Assembly: GCF_001591405.1 (NCBI RefSeq)
Contig: NZ_BCUV01000003.1
Location: forward strand, 186,001 to 250,000
Source: Janibacter terrae NBRC 107853
GTDB taxonomy: Bacteria; Actinomycetota; Actinomycetes; Actinomycetales; Dermatophilaceae
Direction of reading: 5' to 3'
DNA length: 64,000 bases
Positions 1 through 10,370 of this stretch are shown here, one piece after another. Positions within the stretch are counted from its first letter, which is position 1. The number at the start of each line of letters is the position of its first letter. The notes below the pieces were generated by a model. The model had not been told where the DNA came from and did no database searches. It saw nothing but the letters and a program-made list of their open reading frames with translations. Made by a program: the position numbers and the translations under genes.

Positions 1-184
1 CGAGGTGCAGGTCGCCTTCTCGTGGCTCGCCTCCCGCCCGAGCGTCGCGAGCGTCATCGCCGGCGCGACCCGCCCCGAGCAGGTGGCCGAGAACGCCGGG
101 GCCGCGGGGTGGGTCCCGACGCCGCAGGACGAGGCGGAGCTCGACGAGATCTTCCCGCGGGTGCCCAAGGTGGCGCTCTTTTGA
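1..184 (+). CDS. Aldo/keto reductase, C-terminal fragment
   Basis: Only the last 60 or so codons are in the window; the 5' part lies upstream. The reading frame that starts at base 2 gives ...EVQVAFSWLASRPSVASVIAGATRPEQ..., the C-terminal helix and NADPH-binding tail (SVIAGATRPEQV, then NAGAAGW) of the aldo/keto reductase superfamily. It ends at TGA 182-184, overlapping the TTG start of holA by four bases, so the two are translationally coupled. The substrate cannot be told from this fragment. The gene normally found just upstream of holA in actinobacteria is comEC, so this is a departure from that order. Confidence 0.75.
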   Translation, partial: EVQVAFSWLASRPSVASVIAGATRPEQVAENAGAAGWVPTPQDEAELDEIFPRVPKVALF

Positions 185-1137
185 GCACGCCCCCCTTCGT
201 CCTCGTCCAGGGGCCCGAGACCGTCCTCGCCGACCGTGCCGTCGACCAGGTCGTCGCCGACGTGCGCGTCGGTGCGCCCGACCTCGAGGTCGTGACCCTG
301 CGCGCCGAGGGCTACGAGGAGGGTGAGCTCTCCATCCACGCCGGCCCCTCGCTCTTCGGCGAGGACAAGGTCATCGTCGTGCGGGACCTGCACCTGGCCC
401 CCGACGTCCTGCAGCTCGACCTGCTCGCCTACCTCGCCGACCCCGAGGACGGCGTGACCCTCGTCGTCACCCACGCCTCGGGCAACAAGGGCAAGAAGGT
501 GCTCGACACCCTCAAGAAGGCCAGGGCGCTCGTCCTCGAGGCGCCCGCCATCAAGAGCGACCGGGACAAGGCCGAGTTCGTCACCAACGAGTTCCGGCGT
601 GCTCGGCGCAAGGCCGATGCGGGGGCCGTCCAGGCGCTCGTCGAGGCCGTGGGCAAGGACGTGCGCGAGCTGGCCTCCGCCTGCCAGCAGCTCGTCGACG
701 ACACGACCGGTGTCATCGACGCCGACGTCGTCGAGCGGTACCACGGTGGTCGCGTCGAGGCCACCGGGTTCAAGGTGGCCGACGCCGCGGTGGCCGGCCA
801 GACGGGTGAGGCGCTGCGCCTGCTGCGCCACGCGGTCAACGTCGGGGTCGACCCCGTCCCGATCGTCGCGGTCCTCGCCCAGCAGCTGCGGCAGCTGGCC
901 AGGGTCGGGGGAGCCGGGCGCGGTCGCAGCGCCGACCTCGCCCGAGAGCTCGGGATGGCCCCCTGGCAGGTCGACAAGGCCCGCCGCGCGCTGCAGGGCT
1001 GGGGTGGCGACGCGCTCGGTCGCTCGATCCAGGCCGTCGCCGCGGCAGACTTCGAGGTCAAGGGCGGCGGGCGCGACCCCGTCTACGCCGTGGAGAAGGC
1101 CGTGCTCACCATCACGCGTGAGCGCAACGGCGGCTGA
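181..1137 (+). CDS. holA: DNA polymerase III subunit delta
   Basis: Clamp-loader delta subunit, which opens the beta sliding clamp during replication. The 318-residue protein matches the usual length of about 320 and shows the N-terminal HolA fold (PFVLVQGPE..., then [15 protein letters not shown] and [15 protein letters not shown]). The C-terminal collar region contains [14 protein letters not shown] chose the TTG at 181 because the frame upstream has no family similarity, TTG overlaps the preceding stop (TTGA), and AAGGTGG lies 8-9 bases upstream. rpsT follows, as in most actinobacteria. The start codon is the least certain part. Confidence 0.9.
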   Translation: MSTPPFVLVQGPETVLADRAVDQVVADVRVGAPDLEVVTLRAEGYEEGELSIHAGPSLFGEDKVIVVRDLHLAPDVLQLDLLAYLADPEDGVTLVVTHASGNKGKKVLDTLKKARALVLEAPAIKSDRDKAEFVTNEFRRARRKADAGAVQALVEAVGKDVRELASACQQLVDDTTGVIDADVVERYHGGRVEATGFKVADAAVAGQTGEALRLLRHAVNVGVDPVPIVAVLAQQLRQLARVGGAGRGRSADLARELGMAPWQVDKARRALQGWGGDALGRSIQAVAAADFEVKGGGRDPVYAVEKAVLTITRERNGG

Positions 1138-1149
1138 ACCACCCCGGGT

Positions 1150-1179
1150 TTGTCCGCGCCTGCTCGCCGCTGCTAGATT
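1150..1179 (+). promoter_or_regulatory. Candidate sigma-70-type promoter of rpsT
   Basis: TTGTCC at 1150-1155 and TAGATT at 1174-1179 are separated by 18 bases in an AT-richer patch of the 185-base holA-rpsT gap. This would leave a leader of roughly 140 bases before rpsT. Base matches only; no start-site data. Confidence 0.5.
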
Positions 1180-1321
1180 TGTCCATCGCGTGCGCGCATG
1201 GTCGTGCGCGCATCGCAGCACCACCCAGGGCGTCTCTCCCACGGTGTCCCCACGCCGGTCCCGAGATGCCTTGCCGCCCTCTAACGGCAGAAGCTCGACC
1301 AACCCAGTCAGAAAGATTCTT

Positions 1322-1582
1322 GTGGCAAACATCAAGTCCCAGATCAAGCGCGTCAAGACCAACGCGGCCCGGACCGAGCGCAACCGCGCGCACAAGTCCG
1401 AGCTGCGCACGTGGATCCGCAAGGTCCGCACGGCCGTCGAGACCGGCGACGCCGAGACCGCCAAGACCGCGCTGGTCACGGCCGGCAAGAAGCTCGACAA
1501 GGCCGTGAGCAAGGGCGTCATCCACGCCAACCAGGCCGCCAACAAGAAGTCGGCGCTGGCGAAGGCCGTCAACAAGATCTGA
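1322..1582 (+). CDS. rpsT: 30S ribosomal protein S20
   Basis: S20 binds 16S rRNA early in assembly of the 30S body. The 86-residue product begins [14 protein letters not shown] and is rich in Lys/Arg helices ([20 protein letters not shown], ending [13 protein letters not shown]), the classic S20 pattern and length. The start is GTG at 1322; the longer open frame upstream is noncoding leader. It is monocistronic, with its own candidate promoter and a perfect hairpin 14 bases after the stop. Confidence 0.97.
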   Translation: MANIKSQIKRVKTNAARTERNRAHKSELRTWIRKVRTAVETGDAETAKTALVTAGKKLDKAVSKGVIHANQAANKKSALAKAVNKI

Positions 1583-1595
1583 TCTGTTGACCCCA

Positions 1596-1639
1596 GACGA
1601 AGGGGGCCGGTCACCGCGAGGTGACCGGCCCCCTTCGTC
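1596..1639 (+). terminator. rpsT intrinsic terminator built from GAAGGGGG motifs
   Basis: A perfect 19-bp stem (1596-1614 with 1621-1639) encloses a 6-base loop. Each arm begins with GACGAAGGGGG or ends with its complement, so the over-represented window motif supplies the base of the stem. No U-tract follows, which is usual for high-GC actinobacterial terminators. Confidence 0.85.
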
Positions 1640-1651
1640 ATGCCCGTGAAG

Positions 1652-1675
1652 CTGCATTCCCCTAGGGCAATGCAG
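1652..1675. repeat. CCTAGG-centred palindrome, copy 1
   Basis: A 24-base near-perfect palindrome (one mismatched pair) is centred on CCTAGG, with arms CTGCATT and AATGCAG. It lies between the rpsT terminator and the converging PemK-like gene. Two further copies are at 11134 and 11160. CTAG is normally rare in such genomes, so the repetition is notable. Confidence 0.8.
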
Positions 1676-1684
1676 GGAAGGGGG

Positions 1685-2125
1685 TCAGGCCGGGTCGTCG
1701 TCGTAGTCGCGGCCGGCGGCGACCGCCCGCACGCCCTCGACCACGGCGGCGAAGACGCGTTCGTCGAGGACCGCGCCGTCGCGGCGGACCTGCTCCGGGT
1801 CCACCCGCAGGACGCGGTTGATGCGGGCCTCGCTCGGACGACCCCGTCCGTCCCAGGCGCCCGCGCCGACGTCGACCCACCGGCGCCCCTCGGCGGCCTC
1901 CTGCTCGGCATCGAGGTCGTGGTCGGCGCTCGTCAGCTGCAGGCCGAGCAGCCACTCGCCGTCCCGGCCGACGAGCAGCACGGGCCGGTCCTTGCCCTGC
2001 GCGTGGTCCTCCTCGAAGGGCACCCACGTCCACACGACCTCGCCGGGGGACGGGGTGGGGTCGTCCGGGGTCGGGGCCCACCGCATCTCGGGGATGCCGA
2101 CGAAGTCGCCCGGGTAGCCGCTCAT
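1685..2125 (-). CDS. PemK/MazF-like toxin-family protein
   Basis: 146 residues. The N-terminal half reads like the PemK/MazF barrel: GEVVWTWVPFEEDHAQGKDRPVLLVGRDGEW, where the conserved feature is a short strand, an acidic loop and KxRPVLxV. Proven members are mRNA-cleaving toxins, but this family in actinobacteria also includes housekeeping-like solo genes. No antitoxin gene is adjacent; both neighbours are unrelated and on the other strand. A TACCGT box sits 8 bases before the ATG, suggesting leaderless transcription. The long acidic C-terminal half (DLDAEQEAAEG...) is not part of the toxin core. The family call is reasonably firm; toxicity is unproven. Confidence 0.65.
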   Translation of the reverse strand: MSGYPGDFVGIPEMRWAPTPDDPTPSPGEVVWTWVPFEEDHAQGKDRPVLLVGRDGEWLLGLQLTSADHDLDAEQEAAEGRRWVDVGAGAWDGRGRPSEARINRVLRVDPEQVRRDGAVLDERVFAAVVEGVRAVAAGRDYDDDPA

Positions 2126-2199
2126 GTCCCCCCACGGTAGTGGCCGTGGTCACGGGGTGAAAAGGCTCACGGGTCGGCGGACCTGCACGCCATCGGGCC

Positions 2200-2232
2200 G
2201 TCACCTGCGCGTCACCCGGGGGCACCAACTTT
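2200..2232 (+). promoter_or_regulatory. PHO-box-like direct repeats before phoD
   Basis: GTCACCTGCGC (2200-2210) and GTCACCCGGGG (2211-2221) are consecutive 11-base units, with a weaker third unit GCACCAACTTT (2222-2232). PhoP of actinobacteria binds 11-base direct repeats carrying GTTCACC. With a leaderless start at 2239 (CAACTT 7 bases before the ATG), the repeats cover the -35 region, as expected for an activator. Confidence 0.6.
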
Positions 2233-2238
2233 GCCCGC

Positions 2239-3930
2239 ATGCCCACCGACGTCAGTTCCCCTGTCCCCGGGCCCGGTCCCGCCCGTCGCGACGTCGTGCG
2301 CGGCGCCACGGTCGCCGCCGTCGTCACCGCGGGCGCCACGCCCTTCACCCGCTCCTCCACGGCGCAGGCCGCCACCGGCGCCACCGGCTTCCTCCACGGT
2401 GTCGCCTCGGGCGACCCGCTCCCCACGGCCGTCGTGCTGTGGACCCGCGTGACCCCGAGCGCCGACGCGACCCCGGGCTCCGGCAGGGGTGCGCGCGTCC
2501 AGGTCGACTGGGAGGTCGCCACGGACGAGTCCTTCACCCGCATCGTCCGCAGGGGCCGGGTCTCCACCGGCACCGAGCGCGACCACACGGTCAAGGTCGA
2601 CGCCACCGGCCTGTCGCCGGGCACGCGCTACGCCTACCGCTTCCGCAGCGGGGGCCAGATCTCGCGCACGGGCTGGACCGCGACCGCACCGGCACCCACG
2701 TCGACGCCCCCCAAGCTGCGCCTGGGGATCGTCTCCTGCTCCAACTGGGAGGCCGGGTACTTCGCGGCCTACCGCCACCTGGCCGACCACGGCGCGCTCG
2801 ACGCGGTACTCCACCTGGGCGACTACCTCTACGAGTACCCGACAGGCGAGTACGGCGCCAGGGGCGGCGCGGTGCGTGCGAGCGAGCCCGCCCGCGAGAT
2901 CGTCACCCTCACCGACTACCGGGTGCGCCACGGTCACTACAAGACCGACCCGGATCTGCAGCGCTTGCACGGGGCCGCCCCGTGCATCACCACGTGGGAC
3001 GACCACGAGAGCGCCAACGACGCGTGGAGCGGGGGAGCGGAGAACCACCAGCCCGGGACGGAGGGCTCGTGGCAGGACCGCGCGGCCGCGTCTCGCCGTG
3101 CCTACGACGAGTGGATGCCGATCCGTCTGTCCGGGAGCACCGCGCTGGGCGACGGGAGCCAGATCTACCGACACCTCGGGTTCGGCACGCTCGCCGACCT
3201 GCGGATGTTGGACCTGCGCAGCTACCGCAGCAAGCAGGCCTCCCCGGCGGCGCCCGGCGCCGTCGGCGACGCGGATCGCACGATCACCGGTGACGCACAG
3301 ATGACGTGGCTGAAGTCCTCGCTCAGCGAGTCCACCGCCACCTGGAAGCTCGTCGGCAACCCGGTGATGATCACGCCCGTGACCTTCGCGGCGGTCGACG
3401 CGGAGGTCGGGAACGCGGTCCACGAGATGGGTGGCCTCCTCCCGCCGGACGGCCTGCCGTACAACGTCGACCAGTGGGACGGCTACACCGCCGACCGCCG
3501 CGAGCTCATCGACCACCTCGCCGACCACGCGATCGACAACACCGTCTTCCTCACGGGTGACATCCACTCCGCGTGGGCCTGCGACATCCCCAAGGACGTC
3601 GGCACCTACCCGCTCAGCAGGTCGGTCGCGGTCGAGTGGGTCGGGACGTCGGTCACCTCCGACAACCTCGACGACATCCTCGGCGTCGAGCCGCGCACCG
3701 TCTCGCTCGGCGTCGAGGCCGCCATCCGCACCGACAACCCGCACGTGCGATACCTCGACTTCGACCGGCACGGCTACTCGGTGCTCACCCTGACGCCCTC
3801 GCGCGCCCAGATGGACTGGTACGCACTGGCCGACCGTACCGATCGCGACTCCGCCGTACGCTGGAGCGCCGGCTTCGAGACCCTGCCCGCCACCAACCGC
3901 ACCCGCCGTGTCTGGTACCCGGCGAGCTGA
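2239..3930 (+). CDS. phoD: Tat-exported PhoD-family alkaline phosphatase
   Basis: 563-residue secreted phosphatase or phosphodiesterase that frees phosphate from organic esters outside the cell. Residues 16-46 form a twin-arginine signal (ARRDVVRG, then a hydrophobic stretch and an Ala-rich cleavage site), so it is exported folded. The PhoD N-terminal domain starts at FLHGVASGDP, and metal and active-site blocks are visible: HLGDYLYEY, TWDDHESANDAW and FLTGDIHSAW. PhoD enzymes use Fe and Ca. It lies 13 bases before a second Tat-exported phosphodiesterase, and both may belong to a phosphate-starvation regulon given the upstream repeats. Confidence 0.9.
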   Translation: MPTDVSSPVPGPGPARRDVVRGATVAAVVTAGATPFTRSSTAQAATGATGFLHGVASGDPLPTAVVLWTRVTPSADATPGSGRGARVQVDWEVATDESFTRIVRRGRVSTGTERDHTVKVDATGLSPGTRYAYRFRSGGQISRTGWTATAPAPTSTPPKLRLGIVSCSNWEAGYFAAYRHLADHGALDAVLHLGDYLYEYPTGEYGARGGAVRASEPAREIVTLTDYRVRHGHYKTDPDLQRLHGAAPCITTWDDHESANDAWSGGAENHQPGTEGSWQDRAAASRRAYDEWMPIRLSGSTALGDGSQIYRHLGFGTLADLRMLDLRSYRSKQASPAAPGAVGDADRTITGDAQMTWLKSSLSESTATWKLVGNPVMITPVTFAAVDAEVGNAVHEMGGLLPPDGLPYNVDQWDGYTADRRELIDHLADHAIDNTVFLTGDIHSAWACDIPKDVGTYPLSRSVAVEWVGTSVTSDNLDDILGVEPRTVSLGVEAAIRTDNPHVRYLDFDRHGYSVLTLTPSRAQMDWYALADRTDRDSAVRWSAGFETLPATNRTRRVWYPAS

Positions 3931-3943
3931 CGACGGAGACACG

Positions 3944-5215
3944 ATGACCGACACCAAACAGCACGCCCGCACGCCCACCCGACGCACCGTCCTCGCGGCG
4001 GGCCTGGCCACGGGCGCGACCATCGCGATCTCGGGAGTGGCCGGGGCCCCGTGGGCCGCTGCCGCGCCCGTGGTCGACACCCGTCGCGTCTACGTGCTCG
4101 TCACCGACGGGCTCCGCCCCGACGAGATCAACGGCCTCAGCACCCCCAACATCGACGCCCTTCGCCGCGACGGCACCTGGTACCCGAACGCCCGGTCGCT
4201 GCCGATCATGGAGACCATCCCCAACCACGTGATGATGATGAGCGGCGTGCGACCGGACCGCACCGGCGTGCCGGCCAACAAGATCTACGACCGTGGTCTG
4301 GGCACGGTCCGGGACATGGACCAGCCCACCGACATCAAGGTGCGCACCGTCCTGGAGCGACTGCGGGACAAGGGGCTGACCACCGGCACCGTCCTGTCCA
4401 AGGACTACCTCTTCGGGGTCTTCGGCGACCGGGCGACCTACCGGTGGGAGCCCGAGCCGCTCATGCCGATCACCGACCACGCGCCCGACGCCTACACCTA
4501 CGACGCGCTCGTGGAGATGGTCGACGAGGCCGACCCGCACCTCGTCCTCGCCAACTTCGGTGACATCGACCGGGTCGGGCACGCCGACCTCGGCGGGGCG
4601 GTCGACCTGCCGGCGCTGCGCTCGGCGGCCCTGCTCAGCACCGACCGTCTGATCGGGCAGTTCGTCGACCACCTGAGGACGAAGGGGACATGGGAGCAGT
4701 CGGTCGTCATCGTCCTCGCGGATCACTCCATGGACTGGTCCTTCGCGCACCGCGTCATCTCCTTGGGCACCCCCATCTCGGCCGACCCGTCCTTGCGGGA
4801 CAAGGTCGAGATCGCGCAGAACGGCGGCGCGGACTGCCTGTACTGGACCGGACCCGCGGCTGAGCGGAGCCAGGGCCTGGAGCGGTTGCGCCGGCTCGTG
4901 CTCGCGCAACCCGGCGTCCTGTCCGTCCACACCCCGGCGCAGTTGCGGCTGAGCGACGTCGCGGGTGACCTCGTCGCCTACTGCAAGGCGGGCTGGCGCT
5001 TCTCCGACCCCACGGTCCTCGACAACCCGATCCCGGGCAACCACGGCCACCCGGTGACCGAGCCGATCCCCTTCGTCATCGCCGGCGGCTCGCCGCTGGT
5101 GCGACCGGGCACGCGCACGGCGGTCGCGCACACGATGGACGTGGCACCGACGATCGGGGAGATCTTCGGACTCGGTCGGCTGCCGGGCGGGTACGACGGC
5201 GTCTCCCGTCTCTGA
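3944..5215 (+). CDS. Tat-exported nucleotide pyrophosphatase/phosphodiesterase
   Basis: 423 residues with a Tat signal ([18 protein letters not shown], then AWAAAA-type cleavage). The core belongs to the alkaline-phosphatase superfamily, type I phosphodiesterase/NPP branch: [15 protein letters not shown] supplies the first metal Asp, and [15 protein letters not shown] contains the Thr nucleophile in the TxPNH context. [20 protein letters not shown] and PGNHGHP supply the remaining metal ligands. ATG 3944 was chosen because it sits directly before the Tat motif, 13 bases after phoD, making a two-gene operon for scavenging phosphate from nucleotides or phosphodiesters. The exact substrate is inference. 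Confidence 0.85.
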   Translation: MTDTKQHARTPTRRTVLAAGLATGATIAISGVAGAPWAAAAPVVDTRRVYVLVTDGLRPDEINGLSTPNIDALRRDGTWYPNARSLPIMETIPNHVMMMSGVRPDRTGVPANKIYDRGLGTVRDMDQPTDIKVRTVLERLRDKGLTTGTVLSKDYLFGVFGDRATYRWEPEPLMPITDHAPDAYTYDALVEMVDEADPHLVLANFGDIDRVGHADLGGAVDLPALRSAALLSTDRLIGQFVDHLRTKGTWEQSVVIVLADHSMDWSFAHRVISLGTPISADPSLRDKVEIAQNGGADCLYWTGPAAERSQGLERLRRLVLAQPGVLSVHTPAQLRLSDVAGDLVAYCKAGWRFSDPTVLDNPIPGNHGHPVTEPIPFVIAGGSPLVRPGTRTAVAHTMDVAPTIGEIFGLGRLPGGYDGVSRL

Positions 5216-5294
5216 CGGGTTGCCGGAGCGGCTCCCCGTCCGTGGGAGGATGGAGGCCGACCCCTGTCCCGACGAACCCCGAGGTCCACCACCC

Positions 5295-7151
<1,857 letters not shown>

Positions 7152-7194
7152 CACATCCGTCGGGACAGGTAAGCGCTGGCTTAGTCTGGTGCGC

Positions 7195-7674
7195 ATGGCC
7201 CAGCAGACCTTCGACCTGTACCAGCGCCTCACCCGGCTCCCCGCGGGCAAGCGCATCTTCTCCCTCCTCTACAGCGTCAAGGCGCCGTACTTCGCGACGG
7301 TCCGCCCGCAGGTGCGTGAGGTGCGCGCCCACCACGCCGAGCTGTCGATCAGCAACCGCAGGCGCGTGCACAACCACATCGGCACCCTGCACGCGATCGC
7401 GGTGTGCAACGGGCTCGAGGCCGCGATGGGGCTGCTCGCGGAGGCGACCTGCCCGTCCGACCAGCGCTGGCTGCCCCGCGGCCTGCAGGTGCGCTACCTC
7501 GCGAAGTCCACGACCGACCTGCTGTGCGTCGCCGAGACCGACCCCGAGCAGTGGGCCGGCGAGGCGCCGTACGACGTCGACATCCGCGTCAGGGCGGTGC
7601 GCACCGACGGCGTCGTGGTCGTCGAGGGCGTCATCCCCGTCTACGTGACCGCGAAGCCGCAGCAGGCCGCCTGA
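7195..7674 (+). CDS. DUF4442 hotdog-fold protein (thioesterase-like)
   Basis: 159 residues. The sequence LPAGKRIFSLLYSVKAPYFATVRPQVREVRAHHAE... followed by HNHIGTLHAIAVCNGLEAAMG is the DUF4442 pattern, a hotdog fold related to acyl-CoA thioesterases; HNHIGTLHA corresponds to the helix and catalytic loop. The substrate is not known. ATG 7195 was chosen because TAGTCT lies exactly 7 bases upstream, so the transcript is probably leaderless. It is followed tail-to-tail by a phosphatase gene 3 bases away. Confidence 0.8.
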   Translation: MAQQTFDLYQRLTRLPAGKRIFSLLYSVKAPYFATVRPQVREVRAHHAELSISNRRRVHNHIGTLHAIAVCNGLEAAMGLLAEATCPSDQRWLPRGLQVRYLAKSTTDLLCVAETDPEQWAGEAPYDVDIRVRAVRTDGVVVVEGVIPVYVTAKPQQAA

Positions 7675-7677
7675 GCG

Positions 7678-8451
7678 TCAGGTCGTCAGGCGGGCGCGGA
7701 GGCGCTCGACCTCCGCCTCCTCCCACCCCGTGGTCGTCAGCCAGCCGACGGTCCCACCGAAGCCCTCGTGCAGATGGGTCAGGACGGCCTCCATCGCCTC
7801 GGCGCGCGGCGTCTGGTCATCGATGCTGTGGTGGGGGAGCGAGCGGCGGTAGGGCTCGACCTCGACGAGCCGCTCCATGATCCGGTGGATCCGCTCGGCC
7901 GTGCGCACGTAGTCGGCGATGATCTCCTCCTCGGGGACGCCGGCGACGGCCAGCGCCATCCCCACGACCGTGCCCGTGCGGTCCTTGCCGGCCGCGCAGT
8001 GCACCACGGCGCCGCCGGCGCTGTCGCGCACCGCGGCCAGGGCAGCGGCGACCGAGTCGGGACGCGTGCTGAGGTAGCCCGTGTAGTGCCGACCCCAGAA
8101 CTCGCCGTCGCGCACGACCGACTCGTCGCGCTGCCAGCGCAGCGCGAGCGCCTCCTCGACCGTGGTCTGCGCGTCGACGTCCTCGCGCAGCAGGCTGAAG
8201 TGGTGGTGCGTCAGGGGGGTCGCGCGCAGCGGACCCTCACCCGTGACCTCGTACTCGACGTTGCTGCGCAGGTCGACGACGTCGGTGACGCCGAGCTCCT
8301 CGACGAGGTGACGCACGTCCCCTTCGCTCAGGTCCTGGAGGTTGTCGCTGCGGATGAGCCGGCCCTCCCGGGTGCCGCGACCGTCGCGGGTGGGCAGGCC
8401 ACCGAGGTCACGCATGTTGACGACGCCATCGAGCTCGATCCACCTGGTCAT
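7678..8451 (-). CDS. Tyrosine-protein phosphatase, Y_phosphatase3 family
   Basis: 257 residues with the signature VVHCAAGKDRTGTVVGMALAVAGVP: the P-loop C-A-A-G-K-D-R holds the catalytic Cys and Arg. The N-terminal NMRDLGGLPT...RLIRSDNLQDLS is typical of the bacterial dual-specificity and lipid-phosphatase group that includes mycobacterial PtpB; targets here are unknown. I use ATG 8451 (MTRWIELDG) rather than a longer frame, because TAGCGT lies 7 bases before it. It is divergent from hemW, with only 37 bases between the starts. Confidence 0.88.
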   Translation of the reverse strand: MTRWIELDGVVNMRDLGGLPTRDGRGTREGRLIRSDNLQDLSEGDVRHLVEELGVTDVVDLRSNVEYEVTGEGPLRATPLTHHHFSLLREDVDAQTTVEEALALRWQRDESVVRDGEFWGRHYTGYLSTRPDSVAAALAAVRDSAGGAVVHCAAGKDRTGTVVGMALAVAGVPEEEIIADYVRTAERIHRIMERLVEVEPYRRSLPHHSIDDQTPRAEAMEAVLTHLHEGFGGTVGWLTTTGWEEAEVERLRARLTT

Positions 8452-8488
8452 GGGAGCCACGCTAGCCACCGGGTGGGAGGATGGGCCG

Positions 8489-9673
8489 GTGCGTCCCCCC
8501 TTCGGCATCTACCTGCACGTGCCCTTCTGCACCGTCCGCTGCGGCTACTGCGACTTCAACACCTACACGGCGACCGAGCTCGGCCCCGTCGGAGGAGCGA
8601 AGGGGGCGAGCCTGGCCACCTTCGTCGACGCCGCGATCGGTGAGCTCGACCTCGCCGCCGCCGCGGTCCCCGACGCGCCGCCGGTCTCGACGGTCTTCGT
8701 CGGCGGAGGGACACCGACGCTGCTGCCGCCGCAGGACCTCGTGCGCTTCCTCGACGCGGTCCGGAGGCGCTGGGGGCTGGCCGACGACGTCGAGGTGACG
8801 ACCGAGGCCAACCCCGACAGCGTCACCGAGGAGTCCCTGCGGGTCCTGGCCGACGGCGGGTTCACGCGGGTGAGCATCGGCATGCAGTCGGCGGTGCCCG
8901 AGGTCCTCGCGACCCTCGACCGCACCCACGACCCGGCCAACGTCTCGCGCGCCCTCGCCGCGGCCCGCGCCGCCGGGCTCTCCGTGAGCCTCGACCTCAT
9001 CTACGGCACGCCGGGGGAGAGCCTGGAGCAGTGGCGCACCTCGCTGGAGACCGCGATCGCGCTGGGGCCGGACCACCTCTCGGCCTACGCGCTGACCGTC
9101 GAGGAGGGCACCCGGATGGCGGTGCGCGTCCGGCGTGGCGAGCTGCCGATGCCGACCGGTGACGACGAGGCCGACAAGTACGAGCTGGCCGACGAGCTCC
9201 TCGCGGCCGCCGGGTACGAGTGGTACGAGATCAGCAACTGGGCACGCACCGACGCCGACCGGTGCCGGCACAACGAGGCCTACTGGCGCAGCCACGACTG
9301 GTGGGGCGTCGGGCCGGGTGCCCACAGCCACGTCGACGGCGTGCGCTGGTGGAACCGCAAGCACCCCGCCACCTGGGCGGCGCACCTCGCCGGCGGCGAC
9401 CCCGCGGCCGAGCGCGAGGAGCTGACCGCGGAGCAGCGGGCCGACGAGCAGATCCTGCTCGGGGTGCGCCTGCGCGAGGGACTGCCGACAGCTGTCCTCA
9501 CGGCCGACGGACGGAGGGCGGTCGCCGGCCTCGTCGCCGACGGCCTCGTCGAGGGGCCGGCCGCCCTGCGCGGGCGGGTCGTGCTGACCCGGCGCGGACG
9601 GCTGCTCGCCGACACCGTCGTGCACCACCTCGTGGCCGGTGCCCCCGACCCCGTGCGGGTGACCGGTGCCTGA
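8489..9673 (+). CDS. hemW: Radical SAM heme chaperone HemW
   Basis: 394 residues. YLHVPFCTVRCGYCDFNTY carries the CxxxCxxC cluster motif (with a further C two residues on) that distinguishes HemW from coproporphyrinogen dehydrogenase HemN. GGGTPTLL and the C-terminal HemW domain (NEAYWRSHDWWGVGPGAHS) follow. HemW binds and delivers heme and is not a HemN, although older annotations say so. GTG 8489 has GGGAGG 8 bases upstream, and translation gives MRPPFGIYLHVPFC. The next gene overlaps it by 8 bases. Confidence 0.93.
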   Translation: MRPPFGIYLHVPFCTVRCGYCDFNTYTATELGPVGGAKGASLATFVDAAIGELDLAAAAVPDAPPVSTVFVGGGTPTLLPPQDLVRFLDAVRRRWGLADDVEVTTEANPDSVTEESLRVLADGGFTRVSIGMQSAVPEVLATLDRTHDPANVSRALAAARAAGLSVSLDLIYGTPGESLEQWRTSLETAIALGPDHLSAYALTVEEGTRMAVRVRRGELPMPTGDDEADKYELADELLAAAGYEWYEISNWARTDADRCRHNEAYWRSHDWWGVGPGAHSHVDGVRWWNRKHPATWAAHLAGGDPAAEREELTAEQRADEQILLGVRLREGLPTAVLTADGRRAVAGLVADGLVEGPAALRGRVVLTRRGRLLADTVVHHLVAGAPDPVRVTGA

Positions 9674-10316
9674 CGTCCCGGAGATCCCCGACCTCATCGG
9701 CTTCTTCGACCTGCTCGGCGTCCTCGCCAACGGCCTGCTCGGGGGAGCGGTGGCCCGGCGCTACCAGCTCGACCCCGTCGGTTTCACCGTGATGGCCATC
9801 ATCTCCGCGCTCGGCGGCGGGGCGATCCGCGACGTGCTGCTCGACGTGCAGCCGGTGGCCCTGACCGACCTGCGCTACCTCACCGTCGCCCTCGTGGCCG
9901 CGGCCATCGCCTACCTCGTCCCGCTCGAGGGACGGCGCTGGCGCCAGATCTTCCCGTGGGTCGACGCCGTCGCGCTCGGCACGTGGGCGGTCGTCGGCAC
10001 GCAGAAGGCGCTGCTCCACGACATCCACTGGCTCCCGGCGGTCCTGCTCGGTGTCCTCACCGCGTGCGGCGGCGGTGTCGTGCGCGACATGATGCTCGGC
10101 AACGTGCCGGTGATCCTGCAGCGCTCCGAGCTCTACGCGACGGCGGCCTTCGCCGGGGGGTCGGCGCTCGTCCTGCTCCACCTCCTGACGTCCGGGCCGA
10201 TCGCCTCGCTCGGCGCACTGGTGGTCGGTGGCGGGGTCTGCATGCTCGCCCGCAAGCGCGGCTGGATGTTGCCGACCGAGCCGCCGTGGAAGCCGCCCCG
10301 CGTCCACCGACGGTGA
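9666..10316 (+). CDS. TRIC-type (UPF0126, YadS-like) membrane channel
   Basis: 216 residues with about seven hydrophobic segments and two internally repeated halves: the first has ISALGGGAIRDVLLD, the second LTACGGGVVRDMMLG. The duplicated GGGxxRD is the hallmark of the UPF0126 family, structurally homologous to TRIC cation channels. Older annotation as a glycine transporter is not supported by structure. GTG 9666 overlaps the hemW stop by 8 bases, so the two are translationally coupled. The transported ion is presumed K+ or another monovalent cation. Confidence 0.85.
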   Translation: MPDVPEIPDLIGFFDLLGVLANGLLGGAVARRYQLDPVGFTVMAIISALGGGAIRDVLLDVQPVALTDLRYLTVALVAAAIAYLVPLEGRRWRQIFPWVDAVALGTWAVVGTQKALLHDIHWLPAVLLGVLTACGGGVVRDMMLGNVPVILQRSELYATAAFAGGSALVLLHLLTSGPIASLGALVVGGGVCMLARKRGWMLPTEPPWKPPRVHRR

Positions 10317-10370
10317 CCGGTCCGCGGACCGCGCTGTGACCGACCGGTACGCGTGGCGCACGATGGACCC

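Noticed and set aside
8489-9673. HemN (oxygen-independent coproporphyrinogen III dehydrogenase)
   Set aside because: The cluster motif and C-terminal domain fit HemW, and the HemN N-terminal extension is absent.
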